Source: Gemmatimonadaceae bacterium
Lineage (GTDB): Bacteria; Gemmatimonadota; Gemmatimonadetes; Gemmatimonadales; Gemmatimonadaceae
Reading direction: 5' to 3'
Assembly: GCA_013361935.1 (NCBI GenBank)
Contig: JABFXC010000004.1
Coordinates: 1-47,091, forward strand
Length of the DNA: 47,091 nucleotides
A model generated the notes under the pieces. That model saw nothing but the letters and a program-made list of their open reading frames with translations. It was not told the origin of the DNA and made no database searches. Every line of letters begins with the position of its first letter. The first letter of the stretch is position 1. Of the stretch, positions 23,366 to 34,504 are shown piece by piece. The translations under genes were made by a program, and so were the position numbers.

Positions 23366-24847
23366 ATGGCCACCGCCACCAAGCCCGCCCCGACCAGCAC
23401 CACGGTCGATCGTCCGCCGTTCAAGGTCGCCGACCTCTCGCTCGCCGAGTGGGGGCGCAAGGAGATGCGCCTCGCCGAGCAGGAGATGCCCGGCCTCATG
23501 GCCATTCGCGAGGAGTACGCGGGCAAGAACCCGCTGAAGGGCGCGAAGATCATGGGCTCGCTGCACATGACCATCCAGACCGCGGTGCTCATCGAGACGC
23601 TGAAGGCGCTGGGCGCCGACGTCCGCTGGGTGTCGTGCAACATCTTCTCGACGCAGGACCACGCCGCGGCCGCGGTCGTCGTCGGGCCTGACGGCACGGT
23701 CGAGAAGCCTAACGGCGTGCCCGTTTTCGCCTGGAAGGGCGAGACGCTCGAGGAGTACTGGTGGTGCACCGAGCAGGCGCTGATGTGGCCCGACGGCTCG
23801 GGTCCGAACATGCTGCTCGACGACGGCGGCGACGCGACGCTGCTCGTGCACAAGGGCGCCGAGTTCGAGAAGGCCGGGAAGATCCCCGCCTTCGACGCCC
23901 AGAACGACCCCGAGGAGTGGGGCGTCATCCTCGACCTGCTGCGCCAGGAAGCGCAGCGCAACCCCGGCCGCTGGACCAAGGTCGCCGCGTCGATCAAGGG
24001 CGTCACCGAGGAGACGACCACCGGCGTGCACCGCCTCTACGAGATGATGAAGGCCGGCACGCTCCTCTTCCCGGCGATCAACGTCAACGACTCGGTGACG
24101 AAGTCGAAGTTCGACAACATCTACGGCTGCCGTCACTCGGTCATCGATGGGCTCAATCGCGCGACCGACGTGATGCTCGCCGGCAAGCTGTCGGTCGTCT
24201 TCGGCTACGGTGAGGTGGGCAAGGGCTGCGCGCAGGCGCTCCGCGGCCAGGGCGCGCGCGTCGTCGTCACCGAGATCGATCCGATCTGCGCGCTGCAGGC
24301 GGCGATGGAGGGCTTCCAGGTCACGACGATGGAGGACGTCCTCCCGATCGCGGACATCTTCATCACGGCGACGGGGAACTTCAACATCATCACCGCCGAG
24401 CACATGGCGAAGATGAAGGACAAGGCGATCGTCGCGAACATCGGCCACTTCGACAACGAGATCGACATGGCCGGCCTGAAGAAGATGAAGGGCGTGAAGC
24501 GGATCAACATCAAGCCGCAGTTCGACGAGTACGTCTTCCCCGACGGCCACTCGGTGCTCATCCTCGCCGAGGGCCGCCTGATGAACCTGGGCTGCGCGAC
24601 GGGCCACCCGAGCTTCGTCATGTCGGCGTCGTTCACGAACCAGGTGATGGCGCAGATCGAGCTCTTCACGAACACGAAGGCGTACGAGAAGAAGGTCTAC
24701 ATCCTTCCCAAGCACCTCGACGAGAAGGTCGCGCGCCTCCACCTCGACAAGCTCGGCGTGAAGCTCACGAAGCTCACCCCCGAGCAGGCGTCCTACATCG
24801 GCGTGAAGCCGGAAGGGCCGTACAAGCCGGAGCACTACCGCTACTAG
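23366..24847 (+). CDS. ahcY: Adenosylhomocysteinase
   Basis: The 493-residue cytosolic NAD-dependent enzyme hydrolyses S-adenosylhomocysteine to adenosine and homocysteine, clearing the methyltransferase inhibitor. Visible features: the substrate region [16 protein letters not shown] and [14 protein letters not shown], catalytic-site [13 protein letters not shown], the NAD motif GYGEVGKG (from 280), the DFDNEID-like HFDNEIDM, and the closing [13 protein letters not shown]. An internal segment near residues 110-150 is the longer bacterial form. AAGGA lies eight bases before the ATG. It is probably co-transcribed with the SahR-like regulator, and a hairpin with T-tract follows. Confidence 0.97.
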   Translation: MATATKPAPTSTTVDRPPFKVADLSLAEWGRKEMRLAEQEMPGLMAIREEYAGKNPLKGAKIMGSLHMTIQTAVLIETLKALGADVRWVSCNIFSTQDHAAAAVVVGPDGTVEKPNGVPVFAWKGETLEEYWWCTEQALMWPDGSGPNMLLDDGGDATLLVHKGAEFEKAGKIPAFDAQNDPEEWGVILDLLRQEAQRNPGRWTKVAASIKGVTEETTTGVHRLYEMMKAGTLLFPAINVNDSVTKSKFDNIYGCRHSVIDGLNRATDVMLAGKLSVVFGYGEVGKGCAQALRGQGARVVVTEIDPICALQAAMEGFQVTTMEDVLPIADIFITATGNFNIITAEHMAKMKDKAIVANIGHFDNEIDMAGLKKMKGVKRINIKPQFDEYVFPDGHSVLILAEGRLMNLGCATGHPSFVMSASFTNQVMAQIELFTNTKAYEKKVYILPKHLDEKVARLHLDKLGVKLTKLTPEQASYIGVKPEGPYKPEHYRY

Positions 24848-24859
24848 AGCTGGTTGCCA

Positions 24860-24925
24860 GGGGCCAGGGGCCAGGCGTTAGTTACTGCGGTCGCCCGCAG
24901 TTCCTGACACCTGGCCCCTGGCCCC
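24860..24925 (+). terminator. Hairpin family member 2, probable ahcY terminator
   Basis: GGGGCCAGGGGCCAGG and CCTGGCCCCTGGCCCC form a perfect 16-bp stem and are followed by TTTCT. Inside, TTACTGCGG/CCGCAGTT extends the pairing. Its position 12 bp after ahcY supports termination. Confidence 0.7.
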
Positions 24926-24934
24926 TTTCTGCTC

Positions 24935-25264
24935 ATGGATACCCGCTTCATCTCCAGCTCCTTCGACATCCCAGGCTACAAGGTCGCGCGCTCGCTCGGC
25001 ATCGTCCGCGGGATCACCGTTCGCTCGCGCTCCGTCGTCGGGCGCATCGGTGCGCAGTTCCAGACGTTCTTCGGCGGGAACATCACGATCCTCACGGAGC
25101 TCTGCGAGCGCGCGCGCCAGGAGGCGTTCGACATCATGATCACGCACGCCGAGGCGGTCGGGGCGAACGGGATCATCGGCGTCGACTACGACGCGACGGA
25201 GCTGATGGATGGCGTGACCGAGGTGCTCTGCTACGGCACCGCGGTCATCGTCGAGTCAGCGTGA
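24935..25264 (+). CDS. YbjQ/UPF0145 family protein
   Basis: The 109-residue protein has the typical heavy-metal-binding-like domain: PGYKVARSLGIVRGITVRSR at the start and HAEAVGANGIIGVDYDATEL in the middle, ending LCYGTAVIVE. Family members form pentameric rings of unknown function. The full length matches the family. The start lies directly after the ahcY terminator hairpin with no Shine-Dalgarno. Confidence 0.93.
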   Translation: MDTRFISSSFDIPGYKVARSLGIVRGITVRSRSVVGRIGAQFQTFFGGNITILTELCERARQEAFDIMITHAEAVGANGIIGVDYDATELMDGVTEVLCYGTAVIVESA

Positions 25265-25271
25265 GGGTCGG

Positions 25272-25347
25272 GGTGCCGGGTGCCGGGTGCCCGGGACCCG
25301 GTGCCAGGTGCCAGGTGCCGGGTGCCGGGTGCCCGGGACCCGGTGCC
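25272..25347. repeat. 42-bp tandem repeat with GGGTGCCCGGGACCC core
   Basis: A 34-bp segment starting GGTGCCGGGTGCCGGG occurs at 25272 and 25314 (period 42). Each copy contains the self-complementary GGTGCCCGGGACCC. It lies in the gap between the convergent YbjQ and membrane-protein genes. Confidence 0.75.
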
Positions 25348-25350
25348 CGC

Positions 25351-26013
25351 CTAACGTCCGATCTCCCGCTTGCGTCGCGCGAGCGCCTCGCGGGCGAAGG
25401 GCGCCTCGCGGCTGGCCGCGTGCCGCTCGACGATCCGCCGAAGCTCGGTGAGCGACTTCTGCGGCTGGCCGAGCGCGCCGTCGTAGAGGTCGACGAGCCG
25501 CTGCGTCGCGTAGAGATCGTGCTGCGTCGAGCAGCCGGGGATGCGGCGGATCTCGGCGAACAGCTTCGCCGCGCGCGCCGGATCGGCGCCGGTCGCGTAC
25601 AGCTCCGCCGCCTGTGCGCGGGGCGCGATCGCCGCCGGGTTCGCGGCGATCTCCGCCTCGTACGCGGCGAGCGCGCCGGCGACGTCGCCCGCGGCGGCCA
25701 TCGCCTGGATGTGCGAGTAGCTCGTCTCGCGCACCGCCTCGCCCTTGTTCGGCCAGAGGAAGCTCACGAACCCTTCGCTCCCCGCGCGCGGCAGCCAGAT
25801 GATGCCCAGCCAGGTGATGAGGGTGCCGAGCGGCGTTCCGACGAGCGCGTAGACGTACCACGGCTTCGGGTGCGCCGTCGGTACCAGCATGCAGAACTGC
25901 GAGAGCACGAACGAGGCGAACGCGCCCACCGTGAGGATGCGCGTGGTGCGCAGGCGCTCGCGACGGTCGCGCGCTTCCCAGTCGTGGCTGGAGACCTCGG
26001 GATGAATCGCCAT
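25351..26013 (-). CDS. Membrane protein with TPR-like C-terminus
   Basis: The 220-residue protein has two transmembrane helices (about 27-45 and 52-74) and a cytosolic or periplasmic helical region (about 95-220) of TPR-like repeats: AMAAAGDVAGALAAYEAEIA, ELYATGADPARAAKLFAEIR, LVDLYDGALGQPQKSLTELR. TPR regions bind proteins; no partner is evident. The stop codon TAG is formed by CGTTAGGC (25349-25356). Confidence 0.7.
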   Translation of the reverse strand: MAIHPEVSSHDWEARDRRERLRTTRILTVGAFASFVLSQFCMLVPTAHPKPWYVYALVGTPLGTLITWLGIIWLPRAGSEGFVSFLWPNKGEAVRETSYSHIQAMAAAGDVAGALAAYEAEIAANPAAIAPRAQAAELYATGADPARAAKLFAEIRRIPGCSTQHDLYATQRLVDLYDGALGQPQKSLTELRRIVERHAASREAPFAREALARRKREIGR

Positions 26014-26049
26014 GGCACCGTGTAGACGAGCGGACGGCGCCCGTGGTAA

Positions 26050-26114
26050 GGGGTCAGGGGTCAGGCGGAAGGAACTGCGGTAAACGCCGTTCCTGACGCC
26101 TGGCCCCTGGCCCC
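26050..26114. repeat. GC-rich intergenic hairpin family, member 3
   Basis: GGGGTCAGGGGTCAGGCG pairs (with G-T wobbles) with CGCCTGGCCCCTGGCCCC; inner GGAACTGCGGT faces ACGCCGTTCC. It lies between two minus-strand genes. Confidence 0.7.
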
Positions 26115-26121
26115 CGCCGTT

Positions 26122-26373
26122 CTAACGCTCGTCCCGCCGATCCGGCCGGCTCCGCGGACGGGACTCGTCGTCGTGGCCGCGGTTCGCCTTCCCCTTGTGC
26201 GGCTTCTCGAGACGATCCTCGTGCGAGTCGCCCGGCTTCGCCGATTCCATCTGCTTGCTCGCGCCCGTCGTCACCCCCGCCGCGCTCGGCGACTCGCCGC
26301 GGTCGCGCGCTTCCTTCGCCTTGTGGCGGCGCTCCTCGTTGTCGCCTTCCATCGATCGTTCCTGTCCCGCCAT
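26122..26373 (-). CDS. Small, highly charged hydrophilic protein
   Basis: The 83-residue protein is made almost wholly of charged and polar residues (Glu, Lys, Arg, Asp, His), with a middle stretch SAAGVTTGASKQMESAKPGD. It is probably disordered. The start at 26371-26373 is supported by GGGAGGAG a few bases upstream, one of the few strong ribosome sites in the window. Such proteins are often stress-related, but I see no homologous domain. The upstream in-frame open reading is antisense to the amine oxidase. Confidence 0.6.
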   Translation of the reverse strand: MAGQERSMEGDNEERRHKAKEARDRGESPSAAGVTTGASKQMESAKPGDSHEDRLEKPHKGKANRGHDDESRPRSRPDRRDER

Positions 26374-26475
26374 GAGCTCCTCCCTGTGTGATGGTGCCCG
26401 CGGTCGTTCAAGGAGCGTACCGCGCACCGTCGTCGCGCTCGCCGCGCGAGCAGGGAACTTGCCCCCTTCCGGCGT

Positions 26476-27798
26476 ATGATCATCGTCATCGGGGCGGGTG
26501 TGGCGGGGCTCGCGGCGGCGCGGGCGCTGGTCAGGGCGGGGAAGACGGTGCGCGTCCTGGAGGCGCGCCATCGCGTCGGCGGGCGGATCCTCACCGTGCG
26601 CGACGACGCGCTGCGGCTGCCGATCGAGCTCGGCGCGGAGTTCCTGCACGGCGAGGCGAAGGAAGCGGCCGACGCGGCTCGCGAGGCGGGGCTGCTCGTC
26701 TGCGAGGTGCGCGGCGAGCGCTGGCGCGTCGAGGGAAACCGTCTGACCAACCTCGGCGACTTCTGGGGCGAGGTGGAGACGGTGCTCGGGAAGCTCCGTC
26801 CCGATCGCGAGCCCGACCGGTCCTTCCAGGATTTTCTCGACACGAATCCCGGCGGATCGAAGCTCGCGCGCGCGCGCCAGACGGCGCGCGAGTACGTCGC
26901 CGGATTCCACGCCGCCGACCCCGCGCTCGTCAGTGAGCGCGCCCTCGCCGACGGCGGCGCGCCGGAGGAGCCTTCCGAGGAGCGGCTCGCGCGCGTCCTC
27001 GACGGCTACGACGGCGTCCCGAGCTCCTTCGCGATGGAGATCGCCGACGTCATCGAGACGGGGGTCGTCGTGCGCGAGGTGCGCTGGCGCCGCGGCCGGG
27101 TCAGCGTGCGCGCGGTCGATGCGGCGACGGGGCAACCGCGCGACCACGAGGGATCGGCGGTCGTCGTCGCCGTGCCGTTAGGCGTGCTCACCGCGCGCGA
27201 CGGCGAGGGCGCGATCGTCTTCGACCCCGAGCCACGGGCGCACCTCGCCGCCGCGCGGAAGCTCGCCATGGGCGACGCGCGGCGCGTCATCCTCTCGTTC
27301 TCCGAGCCGATCTGGGAATCGGTGTCGAAGCGGCGCATCCCGAAGCAGGCCGAGCTCACGACGATGAGCTTCCTGCACGGCGCGGACGAGCACTTCCCGG
27401 TATGGTGGACGATGATGCCCGTGCACGCGCCGGTGATGGTCGGCTGGGCGGGCGGGCCGCGCGCGTGGGAGATGTCCGGTCTTCCCGAGGACGAGGTCGT
27501 CTACCGCGCCGTGGCCTCGCTCGCCCGCTACCTCGGCATGACGACGCGGCGCGTCGCCTCGGCGGTGACCGCGGCGTGGACGTACGACTGGGGCGCCGAC
27601 CCCTACGCGCGCGGCGCCTACAGCTACGCGCTCGTCGGCGGGAGCACCGCCGCGCGCGCCCTCGCCCGCGCCGAGGAGGACACGCTCTTCTTCGCCGGCG
27701 AAGCGAGCGACGCCGGCGGCCGCAACGGCACCGTGCACGGCGCCATCGCCAGCGGGGAGCGCGCGGCGAAGCAGATCCTTCGGGCACGACGTCGGTGA
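26476..27798 (+). CDS. Flavin-dependent amine oxidase
   Basis: The 440-residue FAD enzyme starts with the dinucleotide-binding motif IVIGAGVAGLAAARAL (3-18), then ARHRVGGRI (31-39). The C-terminal FAD contact FFAGEASDAGGRNGTVHGAI is typical of monoamine and polyamine oxidases. It would oxidise a primary or secondary amine, yielding an aldehyde and hydrogen peroxide. Polyamines are possible, as speA is 9 kb away, but this is speculative. Cytosolic, no signal peptide. The octamer at 27176 encodes Pro-Leu-Gly. Confidence 0.85.
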   Translation: MIIVIGAGVAGLAAARALVRAGKTVRVLEARHRVGGRILTVRDDALRLPIELGAEFLHGEAKEAADAAREAGLLVCEVRGERWRVEGNRLTNLGDFWGEVETVLGKLRPDREPDRSFQDFLDTNPGGSKLARARQTAREYVAGFHAADPALVSERALADGGAPEEPSEERLARVLDGYDGVPSSFAMEIADVIETGVVVREVRWRRGRVSVRAVDAATGQPRDHEGSAVVVAVPLGVLTARDGEGAIVFDPEPRAHLAAARKLAMGDARRVILSFSEPIWESVSKRRIPKQAELTTMSFLHGADEHFPVWWTMMPVHAPVMVGWAGGPRAWEMSGLPEDEVVYRAVASLARYLGMTTRRVASAVTAAWTYDWGADPYARGAYSYALVGGSTAARALARAEEDTLFFAGEASDAGGRNGTVHGAIASGERAAKQILRARRR

Positions 27799-27885
27799 CG
27801 AGCGCGGTTTCCCCACGGGCTGAGCACTGGGGGCGGCACGCCGGATGCGAGCATCAGCGGTACTCAACCAGCAGGGAGGACATCG

Positions 27886-28173
27886 ATGCCGCGAGGCGAC
27901 AAGGACAAGTACACCGACAAGCAGAAGCGCCAGGCCGAACACATCGAGGAAGGCTACGAGAGCCGGGGTGTCGGAAAGGACGAAGCCGAACGCCGCGCGT
28001 GGGCGACGGTGAACGCGACGCATCATGGCGGCGAGAAGCATGGCGGCGGGGGCTACGGGAAGAGCGAGGATCACTCTCCCGAGCGGAAGGGCGGTCATTC
28101 CGAGAGCCACGCCGAGCGCAGCCGCGCGGCGAAGAAGGGGTGGGAGACGCGCCGCGAGCACGGCAACGGCTGA
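27886..28173 (+). CDS. Small hydrophilic protein (so-called plasmid stabilization family)
   Basis: The 95-residue protein MPRGDKDKYTDKQKRQAEHI... with the segment GVGKDEAERRAWATVNATHHGG and a C-terminal KGGHSESHAERSRAAKKGW region matches a family widely labelled plasmid stabilization protein, a label without functional proof. GGGAGGA lies eight bases before the ATG. A hairpin follows at 28195. Resembles the stress-type small protein at 26122 in composition. Confidence 0.85.
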   Translation: MPRGDKDKYTDKQKRQAEHIEEGYESRGVGKDEAERRAWATVNATHHGGEKHGGGGYGKSEDHSPERKGGHSESHAERSRAAKKGWETRREHGNG

Positions 28174-28194
28174 GTCGACCGCGGGTGGAGCGCG

Positions 28195-28229
28195 GAGGGC
28201 CGCGAGCCGGAACGGGCTTCGCGGCCCTC
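28195..28229 (+). terminator. Hairpin after the hydrophilic protein gene
   Basis: GAGGGCCGCGAGCC pairs with GGGCTTCGCGGCCCTC over about 14 bp with one bulge and a GGAAC loop. It lies 22 bp after the stop; no T-run follows, so termination is plausible but not certain. The rest of 28174-28349 shows nothing. Confidence 0.55.
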
Positions 28230-28349
28230 GGTGCGCCCGGGGGGCGGGGGGGCTTACGGAATCGTCATGAATGGTTGCGTCCGCTGTGGTGAGACCGTCT
28301 AGCAGAGGAAGGGCGCCGGGGTCGGCGCCGGACCACCGCCAGCCGTCTC

Positions 28350-28973
28350 ATGAAACGCATTCTCAGCTTCGCAGCACTCGCCCTGCTCGCCGCCTCGCCG
28401 CTTCGCGCGCAGATGGCCCAGCCGGCGAACCTCCCGCCGATTCCCGACGTCCGCGCCTACGAGCATTGGGGCCAGATCGAGCGCGACTACGACGACGACG
28501 AGGCGTCGACGTCGGTGTCGCTGTCGCTCCCCTTCGACGCGCATCAGCGCGACGCCTTCGTGCGGCACGGCAATCCGACGCGCGTCGAGCTCAGCGCCGG
28601 GTTCGTCTTCGCGGGGAGGACGATGACGCGCTATCCCGACCTCGTCACGATGCTGATGAAGGTGGCGCGGCCGGCCGACGAAGCGCTCCGCGGCGACCGC
28701 GTGGGCAGCGGCGACATCACCTTCACGATCGCCGGCGACAAGCCGGTCACCGTCGCCGCCCCGCTCGTGTCGCGGATGGCCGCCGACGCGCAGAGCGCGC
28801 GGTCGCGGAACGTCGAGGACACCTACGTGGTGGTGCTCTCGCTGCCGCAGTTCCTGCGGATCGTCGACGGCGCGAGGGTGAGCGCGCAGCTCCGCGACAT
28901 GAAGTTCGAGTTCACCGGAGGGCCGCTCGAGGCGCTCCGCGACCTCGCGAGCCGGATCGACGTCGCGCCCTGA
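28350..28973 (+). CDS. Secreted hypothetical protein
   Basis: The 207-residue protein has a clear signal peptide (about 1-21, RAQM). The mature part has strands such as STSVSLSLPFDAHQRDAF, RVELSAGFVFAGRT and GDITFTIAGDKPVTVAAP. No family recognised. It ends six bases from the convergent amidohydrolase. Confidence 0.7.
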   Translation: MKRILSFAALALLAASPLRAQMAQPANLPPIPDVRAYEHWGQIERDYDDDEASTSVSLSLPFDAHQRDAFVRHGNPTRVELSAGFVFAGRTMTRYPDLVTMLMKVARPADEALRGDRVGSGDITFTIAGDKPVTVAAPLVSRMAADAQSARSRNVEDTYVVVLSLPQFLRIVDGARVSAQLRDMKFEFTGGPLEALRDLASRIDVAP

Positions 28974-28979
28974 CGGCGC

Positions 28980-30272
28980 CTAACGCTCGCGGTAGACGCG
29001 TCCGCCCTTCACCACCAGGCGGACGCGGCGGATCGCGCTGATCTCGCGCGTCGGGTCGCCGTCGACCGCGACGAGATCGGCGAGCAGGCCGGGAGCCACC
29101 GAGCCGATGCGATCCTCCATGTGGAGCACGCGCGCGTCGGTGGATGTCGCCGCGCGCAGCGCCTGGATCGGCGTCATCCCGTAGTCGACGAGGATCTCCA
29201 GCTCGCGCGCGTTGTCGCCGTGGGTGAAGACGCCGACGTCGCTCCCGTTGCAGATCGTCACCCCCGCGGCGATCGCCGCCTTCAGGCTCGCGCGCTTGTC
29301 GCGGATGGACTCCGGCTCGGGATCCACGCCCTTCTTCCAGCCGCGGTACTGGAGGATCGCGTCCCCCGCCGCAACCGTCGGGCAGAGCGCGATCTTCTTC
29401 TGCGCCATCAGCCGGAAGACCTCCGGCGTCCCGTCGTCGCCGTGCTCGATGGTCTCTACGCCGGCGAGCGCGGCACGGCGCATCCCCTCGGCGCTGCTCG
29501 CGTGGACGGTCACCGGGCGCCCGCTGCTCCGGGCCGTCTCCACGGCCGCGGTCAGCTCCTCGACGCTGAAGGTCGGCCGCGTCTCGCCGTTAGGCCCCCA
29601 GCGATAGTCCGCGTAGATCTTGATCCAGTCGGCACCCTTGCCGATCTGCTCGCGGACGACATGGATCATCCCCTCGACGCCGTCGGCCTCCTCCGCGCCC
29701 TGCGGGACGTCCCAGCGCGGGTCGAAACCGCGCGGCCCGTAGCTCCCCGTGGCGACGATGGCGCGCGTCACCACGACCAGCCGCGGCCCCGGGATGATCC
29801 CCTGATTCACCGCCTGCTTCAGCCCGACGTCGGCGTCCGCGGCGCCCTCGGTGCCGAGGTCGCGCAGCGTCGTGAACCCCGCGTCGAGCGTGGCGCGCAG
29901 ATGGTTCGTCGCGCGCGCGACGCGAAGGGCGAGCGGCTCGTGGAGCACCTGGTCGTTCCACGACGTCTCGTTGTACGGATGGAGCATGACGTGCGAGTGC
30001 GCGTCGATCAGCCCGGGCATCAGGGTGGCGCCGGCGAGGTCGATCACGCGCGCGCCCGCGGGCGCGCCCACCTGCGCCGCCGGACCGGCCGCGGCGATCC
30101 GCTCGCCGCGCACCAGCACGGCCCAGCCGTCATGGATCTCCATCCCGTCGAACACCCGCGCCGGACGGAGGAGGAGCAGGCTGTCGGCGGGCGCCACCGT
30201 CTGCGCACCGGCGGTGGCGGCGAGAACGGACAGCAGGACGGCAGCTGCGGCGGCGAGGCGGGGTCGCATCAT
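28980..30272 (-). CDS. Secreted amidohydrolase (imidazolonepropionase/prolidase-like)
   Basis: The 430-residue metal-dependent hydrolase has a signal peptide (ending GAQT). Metal ligands of the TIM barrel are seen: LIDAHSHVM (HxH), K in WIKIYADY (the bridging Lys), H in VTVHASS, H in IEHGDDG and D in CNGSDVG. Similar exported enzymes in Gemmatimonadota act on Xaa-Pro or lactam-like substrates; the exact substrate is open. ATG 30272 (or 30269) chosen for the signal peptide. CGTTAGGC (28978) supplies the TAG stop and the octamer recurs at 29588. Confidence 0.88.
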   Translation of the reverse strand: MMRPRLAAAAAVLLSVLAATAGAQTVAPADSLLLLRPARVFDGMEIHDGWAVLVRGERIAAAGPAAQVGAPAGARVIDLAGATLMPGLIDAHSHVMLHPYNETSWNDQVLHEPLALRVARATNHLRATLDAGFTTLRDLGTEGAADADVGLKQAVNQGIIPGPRLVVVTRAIVATGSYGPRGFDPRWDVPQGAEEADGVEGMIHVVREQIGKGADWIKIYADYRWGPNGETRPTFSVEELTAAVETARSSGRPVTVHASSAEGMRRAALAGVETIEHGDDGTPEVFRLMAQKKIALCPTVAAGDAILQYRGWKKGVDPEPESIRDKRASLKAAIAAGVTICNGSDVGVFTHGDNARELEILVDYGMTPIQALRAATSTDARVLHMEDRIGSVAPGLLADLVAVDGDPTREISAIRRVRLVVKGGRVYRER

Positions 30273-30294
30273 GAAGCTCGATTCGGGGAGAGAA

Positions 30295-30516
30295 CTGCCA
30301 TGTGGCACGAGGCTGGGGCGGGCTGCCATGTGGCACGAGGCTAGTGTCAGGGTCAGGCGGCATGACGCACCTGGCAGGACTGCCAGGTGGCAGTGGCTGC
30401 CTCCCGGCCGGTATGCCCCATGGCCTCTCAGACAAGTGACTCATGGCTCGGAAGTCATGACACTAGCCTTGTGTCCCATGGCAGCACCAGCCTTGTGTCC
30501 CATGGCCCGTCCAGCT
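30295..30516. repeat. Long inverted repeat with internal direct repeats
   Basis: The left arm carries CTGCCATGTGGCACGAGGCT twice (30295 and 30323, period 28) and ends AGTGTCA. The right arm starts TGACACTAGCC and carries AGCCTTGTGTCCCATGG twice (30465, 30489). The arms are complementary, allowing a ~50-bp stem; the loop has its own TGCCAGGTGGCA palindrome. It lies between divergent genes, in the region 30273-30590, which otherwise holds nothing visible. Confidence 0.75.
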
Positions 30517-30590
30517 TCCCCCCCGCCACGCCGCGCTGTTGATTTCCGGCCGGTGATCACTCCCGCCCCCTGAAGTCAGCCGAACCCGCC

Positions 30591-33547
30591 ATGCGATTCC
30601 GCGCAGCCACGACGCTCTCGCTCGCCCTTCTCGCCGCCCCGCTCGCCGCGCAGCAGCCGGGAAAGCGCGTCCTCACCCAGGCCGACTGGGACGTCTGGAA
30701 GTCCATCGTCGGCACGACCGTCTCCCCTGACGGGAAGTGGATTGCCTACTCGATCGCGCCGCAGGTGGGCGACGGCGAGCTCGTGGTCCGGGCGACGACC
30801 TCGGCGACCGAGTACCGCGTTCCACGCGGGTACATCGGCCGCCCGCAGCTCGTGCCTAACGCGGACAGCAGCTGGACCGCTCCGCCGCCGCAGTGGACCG
30901 CGGACTCCCGGCACGTGCTCGCCCTTACCTACGCGCCGCGCGCGGCGTTCGAGCAGGCGAGGCGCGCGAAGAAGAAGCCCGCGGATCAGCCGAAGGCGAC
31001 GCTCGCCATCGTCAGCGTCGCCGACGGCTCCGTCGACTCGGTGCAGCGCGTGCGATCGTTCCGCGTTCCGAAGGAGCGGAGCAGCGTGGTCGCGATCCTC
31101 CTCGAGCCGACGGACAGCGCGATGGCCGCGAAGCCCGCCGACTCCACCGCCAGGCCGGCCACCGCGGTCGCCGCGGCGACCCCGGGCGGACAGCCGCGGC
31201 CGATCGCGGCCGACACGGGCACGAAGCGCGGGAAGAAGAAGGACACGGGCTCCACGCTCGTCGTCCGCGACCTCGGCGGCGCGGCGCCGGCGGCGACGAT
31301 CGCCGACGTGATGAGCTACGCGTTCCCCGACAGCGGCGGCTGGCTCGCCTACGTCGTCTCCTCGAAGAGCGGGGAGGGCGACGGCGCGTACCTTCGCGAG
31401 ATCGGCAGCGGGCGCACCGTCACTCTGCTCTCCGGCGCGGGCGAGTATCGCGAGCTCGCCTTCGACCGCGCGGGGCGCCAGATCGCGTTCATCGCCGACC
31501 GCGACGAGTTCGCGGGCGCGAAGCCGCGCTACGCACTCTATCACGCCGCCGTCGGCTCCCCCGCGCGCGAGGTCGTCGCCGAGGGAGCGTTAGGCGACAT
31601 GGTCGTCGCCGAGCGCGGACGCGTGAGCTTCACCCGTGACGGGAACGCGGTCGTCTTCGGCGCCGCGCCGGCGCCGATGGACTCCGTGCCCGCCGATTCC
31701 CTCGCCGACAAGGCGGTGTTCGACCTCTGGCACTGGAAGGACGCGCGCCTCCAGCCGCAGCAGCGCGTCGAGGCGAGCCGGGATCGCGACCGGAGCTTCA
31801 CCACCGTCTGGCAGGCGAAGACCGGCCGCGCGGTGCGGCTCGGCAGCGACAGCATCCCGCGCGTCACCGTCTCCGACGACGGCCGCGTCGCGCTCGCGGT
31901 GACCTCGCTCCCGTACGCGGTCGAGTCGATGTGGGGCGAGGGCGGCTCCGATGTCATCCTCTTCGACGCGACGACGGGCAGGCGGAACGTGATCAAGCAG
32001 CGCTCTCCCTTCGGCGCGACGCTCTCCCCGGGCGCGAAGTACGTCGTCTGGTTCGACAGCGGCTCGTGGCGATCGTACGACGTGAAGAGCGGCGCGCGCG
32101 CGAACCTCACCGCTTCGCTCCCGGTGCGCTTCGATCAGGAGGGTTGGGACACGCCCAGCACCCCCGCGCCCTGGGGGATCGCCGGCTGGACGACCAACGA
32201 CGGCTCGCTCCTCGTCTACGACCGCTTCGACGTCTGGGAGCTCGATCCCGCCGGGAAGCGCGCGCCCCGCAACGTCACCGACGGCGCCGGGCGGCGCGAC
32301 TCGACGGTGCTCCGCGTCGTGCGCGTGGATGAGGACGAGCGGTGGATCCCCGCCGACGCCCAGCTCCTGCTCCGCGCCTTCGACGACGAGACGAAGCAGA
32401 GTGGGTTCTGGCGCGACAGGCTCGGCGCGACCGCGCCCCCCGAGCGCGTCGTCATGGCCGACGTCGCCTTCGGCCAGCCGATGAAGGCGAAGGGGGCCGA
32501 GAGCTGGGTGGTCACGCGCGGCACCTTCGTCGACTTCCCCGACCTGTACGCGGGGAGCTCGCTGGCGAGCCTGACGCGCGTCTCGAGCGCGAACCCGCAG
32601 CAGGCGCAGTACGCCTGGGGGAGCGTCGAGCTCGTGAAGTGGCGGAGCGACGACGGCGTGCCGCTCAAGGGGCTGCTCTACAAGCCCGCCGCTTTCGACT
32701 CGACGAAGCAGTATCCGATGGTCGTGTACTACTACGAGCGGCTGAGCGACAACCTCCACCAGTACGTCGCGCCCTTCGGCCGCAACGTGATCAACCCGAC
32801 GCACTACGCCTCGAATGGCTATCTGATCTTCGAGCCGGACATCGCGTACATCGAGGGTTATCCGGGGCCGAGCGCGCTGAAGTCGGTGGTGCCCGGCGTG
32901 CAGGCGCTGATCGACCGCGGCTTCGTGAAGCGTGACGCGATCGGCCTGCAGGGACAGTCGTGGGGCGGCTACCAGACCGCGTACATGATCACGCAGACGA
33001 ACATGTTCCGCGCGGCGATGGCCGGCGCGCCCGTCGCGAACATGACGAGCGCATATGGCGGCATCCGGTGGGAATCCGGTCTGGCGCGCGCCTTCCAGTA
33101 CGAGAAGGGGCAGAGCCGCATCGGCGGGTCGGTGTGGGAGACGCCGATGCGGTACCTCGAGAACTCGCCGCTCTTCTCCGCGGACCGCATCCACACGCCG
33201 CTGCTGATCATGAGCAACGACGCCGACGGCGCGGTGCCGTGGTATCAGGGGATCGAGCTCTTCGTCGCGCTGCGCCGCCTGAACCGCGAGGTCTACCTCC
33301 TCGACTACAACGGCGACGGCCACAACCCGCGCAAGCGCGCCAACCAGCTCGACGTGGCGATGCGCATGCAGCAGTTCTTCGATCACCACCTCAAGGGCGC
33401 GCCCGCGCCGGACTGGATGGAGCGCGGCATCCCATTCCTCGACAAGGGACGCGACCAGCTCGCGCCGGTGACGGCGGCGACGCCGGGACCGAAGCCCGCC
33501 ACCACGCAGACGCAGGCGACGCCGGGGACGGGAGCACAGAGCACGCC

Positions 33548-33551
<4 letters not shown>
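30591..33551 (+). CDS. Secreted S9 family prolyl oligopeptidase-like peptidase
   Basis: The 986-residue exported serine peptidase has a signal peptide (about 1-21, LAAQQ), a beta-propeller domain (about 40-680) interrupted by a Lys/Thr/Ala-rich insert (about 180-220), and a C-terminal alpha/beta hydrolase with nucleophile S790 in GQSWGGY, acid D877 or D879 in NDADGAVPW and H911 in DGHN. Larger than the usual 650-800 residues. It would cleave short peptides in the periplasm. The stop overlaps the start of the ABC ATPase gene (GTGA). The octamer occurs at 30854 and 31588. Confidence 0.92.

Positions 33552-34500
<949 letters not shown>

Positions 34501-34504
<4 letters not shown>

Noticed and set aside
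25272-25347. Possible CRISPR or coding repeat
   Set aside because: Only two units, contiguous and GC-palindromic, in a gap between convergent genes.
31590-33389. 599-residue open frame antisense to the S9 peptidase
   Set aside because: No family motif, and the plus-strand gene has an intact catalytic triad.
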